From assembly GCA_001430745.1 (NCBI GenBank), contig KQ481993.1:845022-866985 (forward strand): a stretch of DNA of 21,964 bases. The letters are read 5' to 3'. Below are positions 10,401 to 19,500 of the stretch, one piece after another (the stretch's first letter is position 1; every line of letters begins with the position of its first letter). The notes below the pieces were generated by a model. The model was not told the DNA's origin. It searched no databases and worked only from the letters and a program-made list of their open reading frames with translations. This stretch comes from Auxenochlorella pyrenoidosa (taxonomy: Eukaryota > Chlorophyta > Trebouxiophyceae > Chlorellales > Chlorellaceae). The position numbers were made by a program, and so were the translations under genes.

Positions 10401-13400
10401 AAAGTGCGGCCGCAGGCGTGCCCATCTGTTCGGTGGACACTGTGGTTGTGTTGTGTGCCGCCCCAGCTGGCTCCTGCCCCGCCCCCTGCCCCTCTGGCGC
10501 AGCTGCCAGCCTGCTTCTTCTGGGAGCTGCAGTACCGGGCCATCGTCCCCAACCAGCAGCTGGGCGCCTGGGAGGAGCTGGAGGTGGCCAACGGCGGCAT
10601 GGAGGTGGAGGTGACGGGCCTCGACCCTGGCACCAAATACGCCTTCAGGTGGGTGGGTGAGGGGGGGCCGGCCTGTGTTGCATCTCCTGTGCAGCCCCCG
10701 GGCGGTCTGCAAAGAGCCGAGGCTGGCAGCTGAGCTGTCCGCTGAACCACAGGCAAGCGAGCATGCCTCTGGTGAGGAGTGCTGTGCAGGCTCCTGCAAC
10801 GCACAGCCGGCTCCAGTGCCCGCTTGCCTTCTGCACCTCCGCTTCATCATCTTCAGCCCGGCACCGCCTGTTGCCCACGTGTCTGCTGCCCCGCCCCTGC
10901 TCCCTGCCCAGGGCGCGGCCCTGCAAGCGCGAGGAGCCAGAGGGTGAAGGCGGGGAGGCTGCCATCACCTGTGGGGAGTGGAGTGTGGAGGCCCAGTACA
11001 TCACCAGCGGGCAGGCGCCGCAGCGTGCCGGCGCAGCAGCCTCTGCAGCNNNNNNNNNNNNNNNNNNNNNNNNNNNNNNNNNNNNNNNNNNNNNNNNNNN
11101 NNNNNNNNNNNNNNNNNNNNNNNNNNNNNNNNNNNNNNNNNNNNNNNNNNNNNNNNNNNNNNNNNNNNNNNNNNNNNNNNNNNNNNNNNNNNNNNNNNNN
11201 NNNNNNNNNNNNNNNNNNNNNNNNNNNNNNNNNNNNNNNNNNNNNNNNNNNNNNNNNNNNNNNNNNNNNNNNNNNNNNNNNNNNNNNNNNNNNNNNNNNN
11301 NNNNNNNNNNNNNNNNNNNNNNNNNNNNNNNNNNNNNNNNNNNNNNNNNNNNNNNNNNNNNNNNNNNNNNNNNNNNNNNNNNNNNNNNNNNNNNNNNNNN
11401 NNNNNNNNNNNNNNNNNNNNNNNNNNNNNNNNNNNNNNNNNNNNNNNNNNNNNNNNNNNNNNNNNNNNNNNNNNNNNNNNNNNNNNNNNNNNNNNNNNNN
11501 NNNNNNNNNNNNNNNNNNNNNNNNNNNNNNNNNNNNNNNNNNNNNNCCGCCAAGCGGCGCGAGCGCAAGGCCAAGGCGGCGGGGAGGGCCGAGGCGGCGC
11601 GGCAGCAGGCCGAGGCGCGGGAGGCGGCGCAGGCTGCCCAGCGGGAGGCGGCGCGGCGAGAGGCAGAGCAGAAGGGGCGGATGCAGGCGGCAGCAATCGC
11701 GGCTGCCCAGGCAGAGTATGAGCGCGAGGCAGAGGAGGCGAGGCGCAAGGCGGAGGCGGCAGCCGCAGCCACGGCGCGCGAGGCGGCGGCCAAGGCCGCC
11801 GCTGCCGCGCAAGCGGTGCAGGCCAAGCAGGCGGCGCTGCGCAGCCGCAGCAGCGGCCAGCTGGCGTCAGCTGGCGGGCCCGCCAAGGGTGGAGGCCCTG
11901 CCAGTGCTGCGGGCAGCAGCAAGGCAGACCCTGGCAGCGGCAGTGCGAGCGTGAGCCGCTCGGCCAGCGGCATCAGCCGCAGCGCCACCGGCGTGGCCAC
12001 GCCTACCGCGGTGGCTGACAGCTCTGCAGTGCCATTTGGCTCCACCGGCGATGCGTCTCCCACCTCCTCCTCCATCCCCCCTGAGTTCCGCCTGCCAGCG
12101 GGCTACCAGTCTCCGCTGCCGCCTTCTGGACCCCTTGCTGGTACACGGGCCGCGCCCAAGCCGGCTGCAGCGGGCAGCAGTGGGCTTGGCGCACGCCCCG
12201 CCATGGTGGCGCCGACCAAGCGCTCGCAGATCATGGTAGGTTCGACGGGGTGGCTCGGAACGAGCCAGCGTACGAGCATGCTGCTGCAACCAGCGCTGCA
12301 TCTATGCAACTGCCTCTGCAGCGTTCCGGCATGTCAGCATAGTCATCCCTGCCATTCTGCCATCCCGTTGCACCATGTCACTTACCCGCATGCCGCCTGC
12401 ATGCCTGGCACCCGCTCGGCGGCTGTCAGCGCTCGTGGCTGCTTACGTTGCCGCGCCACAACCCTCGCCTGCCCCCCATCCCACTCCCAGGGCGACCGCC
12501 AGCCGTCGTTCACGGGCGTGGCCGCTGCCAGCGGCGACGTTGGGGCGGCGGCGCTGCTGGCGCGCGAGGCTGCCGCCCACGGCATGACCCTGGAGCAGTA
12601 CGCGGCGTACCAGGAGGAGCTAATCCTGCAGCAGGTCCTGCAGGTGCGCGGCAGCTGCCGGGGCACGCTGGGTGGCATGTGATGGGATGGGCGGGCGGGG
12701 GCGGCCTGAGAGGCGGGGCCCTTGGGGCTGTTGGAGTCGGCCCCTTGTGCTGCGGGCATCGGCTGGGCGGTGGGCCCCGCCTTTGTGGTTGTGCTGGGCG
12801 TTGAGCCCCTCGGCAGCTGCGGGGGCCAGCTGCGTGGGCAGATCCTCGGCTCGGCGGGCAGCAGCGTCTGCAGAGCACCGGCGGCTGCGGCCCGGGGAAG
12901 CCCTTCCTGCTGCGCAATGTAGTGACTGCTGCCTTCATTCGTTTGAACTTTGACTCTCGCAGATGAGCATGGAGGAAGAGGAAATCAGGAGGATCGCGCA
13001 GGAGAGCAAGCCGCAGGCGCAGCAGGCGCCGCCGCCACCGCAGCAGCCCGCGCAGCAGCAGCGCCGCAGCGTGGCCGCCCCGCCGCCCCTGCCTGCCATG
13101 CCTGGTACTCGCCCTGCATCCAGCCAGGGTACGGCTGGCCAGCCTGCCGCTGGCCCGGCTGCTCAGGCAGCCAGCACTGGCAAGGGCCTCGGCAAGAAGG
13201 CGTCGTCGGGCAGGGGCAAGGCGCAGGCCGTGGCTGCACCGCCGCTGCCGGCAGGATTTGCGCCCGCTGCAAACGGTCCTGCGACGGCAGCGCAGCAGGC
13301 CGAGGGTGCCCAGCAGGCGCAGCAGGCGCAGCAGGCGCGCCCGCAGCGCCGCCTGCGGGCCGGCTTTGGTGCGTACGCCCCGCCGCCATCCCGCAGCTCT

Positions 13401-14894
13401 CCCCTGCCCGATGAGGCTGCAGCAGAGGCCTCCGCAGCAGGTGCTCCACAGGCAGCCACACAGCAGGAGGCTCCCCAGCAGGTGCCTGCTCCAGGCAAAC
13501 CTCCTGGCGGCGCCAGGGTGCTGCAGGCAGCCAAGCCTCGGGCAGTGAAAGCTGCCAAGCGCAGGGCAGCGGGGCCGGCAGGCAGCGAGGAGCATGCTCA
13601 GGCTGGGCCAGTGCCAGACGTGGCAGCTACCACCCAGGAGCAGCAGCAGCAGCAGGCGGCACCAGCTCAGCAGCAAGGCTTCGAGCAGAGCCACAGCCAG
13701 GCCGCTGTCCACGGCCAGCCAGCTGCCTATGCCCAGCAGGCACATGATGGATATGTGCAGGGCTACGGCCAGGTAGTTTATGGCCACCCAGCTGGCTACG
13801 AGCAGGCGCCCGCACCGGCGGCCGAGCCCGCTGCCCCTGCCACTGGCACGCCCGCCAGCGGAGCTCACCCCCCCGCTGGTCCGCCGCTGCCAGCGCACCT
13901 GCTGGAGCACCCGCGGGCGCCCCAGGCGCCGCAGGCGGCGCAGCACTGGCAGCAGCCGCAGTACCAGGTGTACGCTGCCCCGCGGTTGCAGTACCAGCCG
14001 GTGGTGTACGCCCCTCAGCAGGCGCAGCAGCACATCAGCGACGGCCAACCCATCCAGGTAAGGCCGCTACGGGGTGGCCATGCTTGGGGTGCAGGCAATG
14101 GGTGTCTGCTAGTTATCCTCTGCTTGCACTGTTTGCGCAGGCCCTGGCTTTGTCCCTCCTGTAGGCCGCAGCTTCTCAGTCGCGCCCTGTTTGCACCGCC
14201 CGTGCAGTTCCAGTACCAGCCTCCGGAGGCAGCTGGCCCGCAGCCCGCGCACGTGCATTTCTCCGAGCACACCCCCGCCGCTGCTGCGTCTGCTGCCGAG
14301 CCGGGCGGGCAGGGTGGTGAGCAGCGCTATGTTGCCTACTCCTATGCGCCGCAGTACGCAGCAGCAGGGCAGTACGCAGGGCAGTACGGCGCCCAGTATG
14401 CCTACCCTCAGCAGGGCCAGCCGGTTGGCTCGCACCAGGCCCAGTACCAGCAGCAGGGGGGCCAGCCGTACGCCGTCAGCTACAGCTCTGCCCAGTACGG
14501 CATGCCAGCCCAGCAGGCAGAGCAGGTGCAGCAGGGCCAGCAGAGGGAGCAGGCGGTGGCTGTGGCGGCGCACACCATCTCACCCGACAGCGCCCCCAGC
14601 CATGCCCAGCAGCCCGCCGTGGCCGCTAGCTATGACAGTGCCAGCGATCCAAGCAGCGCCAGCAGCGTGGGCCATGCGCAGACGCAACCCGTCACGCCTG
14701 CTGCAGCGCCGCCGCCCACCGCGCCGCGCCCAATGTACCAGCCCCTCGCTGCCTTCAAGGGCAGCCGGCCGGGCAGCTCCATGGGCGCGTACAACCCTCT
14801 GGCACACGCCAGCGGCCGGGGCAGCGCCGCCAGCAGCGGCACCGGGGGGCCTGCTAACCCGGCGCTGGCCCACCTCTTCCCGGGCGCCAGGTGA
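7447..14894 (+). CDS. J-domain / fibronectin-III-like / coiled-coil / prion-like protein (DnaJ co-chaperone family)
   Basis: Exons: 7447-7491, 7668-7799, 7955-8064, 8237-8348, 8543-8622, 8747-8823, 9160-9244, 9433-9484, 9901-9992, 10199-10268, 10503-10648, 10912-gap-12235, 12491-12643, 12963-14057, 14208-14894. Phases agree throughout. Residues 1-62 are a J domain with HPDK at 35-38 and FQRINAAYQKLL, so Hsp70 stimulation is expected. An acidic stretch (DESDEEEDF) follows, then a Gly/Met/Phe-rich linker (GSMGGFNPFMG), a second acidic patch (SEEDDYYSISSEDDDEYE) and a charged helix. Residues about 255-365 look like a fibronectin-III domain (SDTSITLSVD, WELQYRA, VTGLDPGTKYAFR, WSVEAQYITSG). After the gap come about 100 residues of Ala/Arg/Glu-rich helix, Ser/Ala-rich linkers, a possible ubiquitin-interacting motif, and a tail of about 590 residues rich in Gln, Ala, Pro and Tyr. 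The end is GCCAG|GTGAGG, which could also be a donor; splicing there to the acceptor at 15051 would still give Arg-stop. Total is about 1,250 residues plus the gap. The client is unknown. Confidence 0.75.
9785..9893 (+). repeat. C-rich and CA-repeat tract before a 3' splice site
   Basis: The end of the intron 9485-9900 is almost free of G for over 80 nt. It has two near-identical ATTCCCCGCCCCCC blocks, then a (CA)n run from about 9844, then CCCACCC repeats, ending at TGTGCTGCAG. It serves as an unusually long polypyrimidine-type tract. Confidence 0.8.
11050..11546. other. Assembly gap (497 N)
   Basis: A run of 497 undetermined bases within the J-domain gene. Both edges are coding in Ala-rich sequence: ...AGAAASA before, AKRRERKAKAA after. 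The missing part probably encodes more repetitive Ala-rich helix and may include introns. The gap length may be nominal. Confidence 0.95.
14058..14207 (+). other. Stop-free intron of 150 nt (possible retained intron)
   Basis: The donor is CAG|GTAAGG and the acceptor GTGCAG|TTC, both strong. The length is a multiple of three with no in-frame stop, so retention would insert 50 residues into the Gln/Tyr-rich tail, including a hydrophobic segment (CLLVILCLHCL). I treat it as an intron because its composition breaks sharply with both flanks. Confidence 0.6.
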
Positions 14895-15233
14895 GGCGCT
14901 GCCTAGGGTTGCCCAGCATTTCAGGGGCGGCGTGGTGGGGAAGGGAGACTGCCAACCAGGGTGCTGTGCTGTGGATGCAAGCAGTACAGGTCGCGGATTT
15001 GCAGAAGTGCAGCCATGCGAGCCCCCACCGCGTGCATGCCCTGTGCTGCAGGTGAAAACGACCCAACGAAGCGCCCTGGTGCATCGGCCGCAGCAAGCCA
15101 CTGTCCTGGAACGCGCAGATTCCTTCTCACGTTTCCTTGTGCATGAGAATCAAGCATGCGTATGCGCGTGCCCCGCAAGCCACTTGCTGCTTCAGTGCCG
15201 TCCTGGCCCTCGATCATTGTCTCATCATGTCCA

Positions 15234-15238
15234 TGTAA
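15234..15238 (+). terminator. TGTAA polyadenylation signal
   Basis: TGTAA is the usual green-algal polyadenylation motif. This copy lies about 340 nt downstream of the J-domain gene's stop and is the best candidate for its 3' end. The rest of 14895-15581 holds no convincing coding sequence. Confidence 0.5.
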
Positions 15239-15581
15239 ACGCCATTTTAGAGCACAATGCAGGAAAGTGACCGCTTGTGTGCTGCAGCTGGAATGCTGCA
15301 CTGTTGTGCAGCCTGCAAACCTGGCAGCATGCTCTACTCGGACCCTTTGGCCCACATGGGACCAGCTGCACGATGGGGCGCCTGATCGTTCCGCCAAGCC
15401 CAGCTGGCCGCTGTGAAGGGGTGTCAGGATGCAGGGGCGCGACAGCTGCAGGGGTGCTTTGGCCGCTGATCAGGGCCGCTTAACACCCTCCAGGGGTGCC
15501 TTCAGGCAGCAGTGGGCTGCATGCTCGCCTGCTCCAATCCTTCCCCGGTGGCAGCTGGCTGTCCCTTGATATCACTGTGGC

Positions 15582-15941
15582 TTGAGGGGGCTATGGGGGG
15601 GGGGTCCCCATGACCAGTGCGCTGACGTGGCTGCCAGTGGCGTGTTGCATTTGACGAGTGCATGCAACGCGCAGCAACAGGAGCGCCGCAAGCAGCAGCG
15701 GCGGGCTGCCAAGACGGAATTTATGACCAGGGAAGCGGCTGCGCTCAAGAGCATGTCGCAGAGCTTTGCCAACATGGAGGTGATGCTCCGGATTACAAGC
15801 TGTAGGCTTGACGGTTCGGCGAAGAAGCTTGGCGGCCTGGAGACGGACGTTGGCAGCCTGGAGACGGACGTTGGCAGCCTGGTCCACCAGTGCGTTCGTG
15901 CACCCTGGGATGGCACCGGGACCGCATGCCGGCATGCCTGA
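15582..15941 (+). CDS. Doubtful small coiled-coil ORF or exon fragment
   Basis: An ORF of up to 119 codons with no recognised family. The middle part (QQQERRKQQRRAAKTEF, then LKSMSQSFANMEVMLRI, then KKLGGLETDVGSLETDVGSL) looks like a basic stretch followed by a coiled coil with seven-residue periodicity. The ends (MRGLWGGGPHD and CVRAPWDGTGTACRHA) do not look like protein. The real coding part may therefore be one exon starting after the acceptor-like CGCAG at about 15674, or a decayed gene or transposon remnant. It sits alone between two large plus-strand genes. Confidence 0.3.
   Translation: MRGLWGGGPHDQCADVAASGVLHLTSACNAQQQERRKQQRRAAKTEFMTREAAALKSMSQSFANMEVMLRITSCRLDGSAKKLGGLETDVGSLETDVGSLVHQCVRAPWDGTGTACRHA
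15835..15882 (+). repeat. 21-nt direct tandem repeat (2.3 copies)
   Basis: Unit GCCTGGAGACGGACGTTGGC plus A occurs at 15835-15855 and exactly again at 15856-15876, followed by the first six bases of a third copy. In the surrounding ORF each unit encodes seven residues (LETDVGS), one heptad of the predicted coiled coil. Confidence 0.95.
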
Positions 15942-16555
15942 AAGCCGTGGGAGATGTTCTGTGGCCAGAATGCAGGCGCTGGAGCCCAAGTTAGGTCAAT
16001 GCATGCTGTGGACGATTCTTCTCCTGTTATTTGGCCTGCTGCCGGCCTCTTCTTTACCCGAGGCGTCTCCCTCCTGCTGTGCGCCGCGGCGCGCCGTGGC
16101 GCCAGGTTGGCGGACGGCTGCCTGTTTTGGGCGGCACGGATACCTCATGCCACGCCTCCCATGATCATGGATCGCTTGATTTATTGTATTGTGGGCCCGT
16201 GAAGCACAAGGGGCGCGCGTGAAAGTCCGCTCTTTCCCCGCTCTGCTCCGCGAACTCGGGGCAGCAGATCACAGACGAGAGAACCTTCTGATTTAGCCAG
16301 ATCCGGTCGCAGCAGAGGGACCGGCCTATTCCGGAAACGAGGAGGCCCGCGGGCCGTCTGCGAGCATCAGCTCCCTCTTCCTGCCGCGTTCCAGCTTCTG
16401 ACACTGCTGAAAGGGGTAAGGACAGCTTGCAGGATGTTCAAAGAATGCAACCGCCGATGCCGCCGCCGCCGCCGCCTGTTTGTTGCCCCTTGCTGCCTCT
16501 GTCCGGTTGCCCTCCACCAGAGCCTGCTGCCCTCGCGCCCTGGTCTGCAGCTCCG
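15942..16555. other. Intergenic region and 5' leader of the NT-C2/DIL gene
   Basis: No supported gene. The part around 16160-16200 (ATGATCATGGATCGCTTGATTTATTGTATTG) is locally AT-richer and may be promoter. The run of CCG codons at 16451-16477 would encode MPPPPPP if translation began at the upstream in-frame ATG (16445). Confidence 0.5.
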
Positions 16556-19500
16556 ATGGGCCTCCTGAAGCACAAGGGGCAGAAGAAGACGCCGCTCGTC
16601 TTCACGCTGCACATCCACGCGCTCGACTGGCCGCGCTCCGAGGAGAAGAGCCTGGTTGTGGTGGCCCAGCGCGGCTCGCACAGCGCGGCCACGCGGCGGG
16701 CAGTTCCCTCGCCGCGCCGCGCCTCAACAGGCGGCTGCACCTATGTGTTTGAGGAGCAGCTTTCCTTGCCAGTCACGCTCTACTCGGTGAGCCCGCGTGT
16801 CATGCCGACCTGGGGTTGCGCCAGCCTGCCCTTGTGGCGTTGCTTGCTGCCCACTGGCCATCGCCTGCCCGACCATGGTCGACATGCTCTGGCCAGGCTT
16901 CTCATGCTGCGCTTGAGCGCTCGTGGCGCCCCGTCGCTGCCCTGCAGGATGCCGCTGCGGTTCGGAAGGGCGCGTTTGGCCCGTTCCTGCCAAAGGAGCT
17001 GCGCCTGGCGGCGCTGCGGGCCGACGCCTCTGGCAAGCCGGCGGGGCCCTTCCTGGGCAGCGTGGCGCTGAACCTGGCAGACTATGCCTCCACCGACGGG
17101 CGCGCCTCGCAGCAGGCCTTCACGCTGGCGCCTGTCGGCGCGCGCCTGCTGGTCACCATTGGGTGGGTGGGTCTGGGCGTGGAGGTGGCAAGGTGGGGAG
17201 GAAGTGGCGTGCATCTGTGGCTGGCGCGCGGCCGGCCCGGCAGAGCGTGGGGCACCACTGCTGCGGCCCCCATGCGCACACGGGCTGCGCTCTCACTATC
17301 CCTCTGCTGACCCCCGGCCCGCGTCCAGCTGCGGCGACAGCAAGAGCGGCGGCGGCCTGCCCGGCGTGGAGCGCTCGCTGTCCAGCCTGGAAGCGGAGGG
17401 GGAGGAGGATGCCGCTGGGCTGCCCATTTCTATGAGCACGGATGAGGAGGGTGAGCGGGCGCTGGCCACCCAGGGGCATGCGGACAGGCAGGCAGGCAGG
17501 CAGGCGGGCGCTGCAGAGTGCCAAATGGCTTGGCTGTGCGCGCTGCTGGCCTGCTGCACAGCACTCCCAGTCTTCGCCTGCCTCATGAAGGGACCGTCTG
17601 CGCCACCCGGGCACACCTGCAGGCAGCCGGCCCAGCAGCGCTGCAGGGCGCAGCCGGCCAGGAAGCTCGGCGGCGGTGCGCGGCGTCGAGTCGCTGGCAG
17701 CAGTGCCCGAGGAGGCCGCAGCAGCGGCGGCGGCAGCATCTCTTACTGGGGCGCACGGTGCCAGTGCGCCGCTCAATGGCTGGCGCCGCAGCCCGGCTGG
17801 AGGGCCGGCAGCGGCGGGGCAGCCTGCGCTACAAAAGGGGCGCTCGGAGCAGTCTAATGATGACAGTTTCCTTGCCGAGGAGCCGGGGGCTGCAGTCGAG
17901 GAGTCGCAGCAGGTAGGCGTGCAGGGGCCGGTGCTGATGACAGGTTGGGGGCCGCGGCTGAGCATCGTTGGCCTGCATGCTACGGTGCTGGACCCTGAAC
18001 ATGAGGCGGCGCAGGTGGTGCGCAGCCGTCCCTTGCCCTGCAAGCATGCACTGTGCGCTGCCGTCACCATGCAGGCATCTGCCAGCGTGCGGCGCAACCT
18101 GGGGTCTGCGCTGGAGCGAGCCGAGGCCTCAGAAGCTGGCAGCCGCACCGCCGAGACCGCTGGCACGGTTCAGGCCGCAGAGGTGCAGAGCCGACCAGGC
18201 AGCGCAGCGCTGGCAGCGGGCACAGCAGCAGCGCCAGCAGCGCCAGGGGGAGGCGCCTTTGCGCGGCTGCGTAGCAGCAATGCGCTGCCTGTGCCGGCAA
18301 CGCCGGCGGAGCCACCGCCAGACGATGCCCCGACGCCTGAGCCGGGCAGCACAGGGCAGCAGTCGAGCATCCTGTCGGCGGCGCCAGACCCTGCGGTGCC
18401 CTTCTCGGTGCCGCCCAGCACGACGCGGCGCTTTGCACAGCGGGACACAGCGGGCGCGGGCAGCCGGCGCTGGGTGTGGCGACGAGAGGGTGGCAGCGCG
18501 GGCGCGGCTGCCGCTGCCGCAGGCACTGCCTTTCAGCGCGCCCGCCTCGCGTCCACCTCCCGGCCAGAGTCGCCGGCCTCGCCCAGCGATGCTGCTGGCA
18601 GCGCGGCAGGGACGGGCAGCGTGGAGGCGTCGGCGCACTCTGCTGGCAGCTCTGGCCGGCCAAGCAGCAGCCTGGAGGTGCCTCCTGCTGGCGGGGCTGC
18701 AGCCGACAGCATGCCGCAGCAGGCCAGGGGGGCAGCAGGGCCTGGGGGGCCAGCTGGCAGTGCTGCCTCGGGGGCTGCACCAGGGTTGAGCCATTTCCAG
18801 GCGGCAGCTGAACAGCCCGCCGGCGGCGGCGGCGGCGGCGGCACGGCGTTTGCGGCGGCGGCCACGGCAGGGCGCCAGCGCTCCGGGTCGGGCCTGGGCT
18901 TTGCGCCGCTGCGCACCACCATCTCGCTGGCAACCGGGGAGTCCCTGGCACTGCCCAGCCCGGCAGACCACGGGGGGGCGCCGCTCACGCCGCTGGCGCC
19001 CAGCTCGCTGGTGGTGGAGGCGCTGCTGCGGGAGCTGAGGGCAGCGGCGGCGCTGGAGGTGAGGTCGCGCATGCAGGCGGCGGGGGGTGGGTTGCGTCGC
19101 AGCGGTCTGAGCGAGGCAAGCCGCTGCACAGGGGGGTACGAAGGCTGCGACGTGGCCTGAGCCTTACCCCGCAGTCCTCATGGCAGGTCCCCACGCATGC
19201 CGCCTGCACAGACTGCCCCGTGCATGTGCCACCGTTTCAGCTGGCACCTTCCAATCGCCACCCCTATGAACCATCGTGTTGTGCCGCCTCCCGCCCTGCA
19301 GTCGGCCGTGTACCTGGCAGGGGGTAGGCGAGCCTTCTCTGGGGAAGCTCGCCACCTGCACGCGCCGGCACGCCGCCTGGCGCGCACCATCATCGGCCTG
19401 GGGCCGCAGGAGGGGTTGGCGTTTGGGCTGCAGGCGATGCGGGCGATAGAGGCCACCGCAGGGGCCGGCTCGGGCGACCTGCACAGGTACGGGGAGTGGG

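Noticed and set aside
10645..12075. A long minus-strand frame spanning the N gap
   Set aside because: It is a shadow of the Ala-rich helix exon, held open only by high GC and unknown bases.
12510..14048. A 512-codon minus-strand open frame opposite the J-protein tail
   Set aside because: It is the antisense of a CAG/GCN-rich exon. The Leu/Arg/Cys-rich translation is the expected shadow of Gln/Ala codons.
16200..16580. A 15-bp direct repeat TGAAGCACAAGGGGC at 16200-16214 and 16566-16580
   Set aside because: Two exact copies 366 bp apart are curious, because the second encodes LKHKG near the start of the NT-C2 protein. There are no flanking terminal repeats or target duplications, and a chance or small duplication event explains it.
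18064..18971. Overlapping minus-strand frames of 280-295 codons
   Set aside because: They lie opposite the Ala/Ser/Gly-rich exon 18075-19058 of the NT-C2/DIL gene. Their Arg/Pro/Cys-rich composition is typical of antisense reading in GC-rich DNA.
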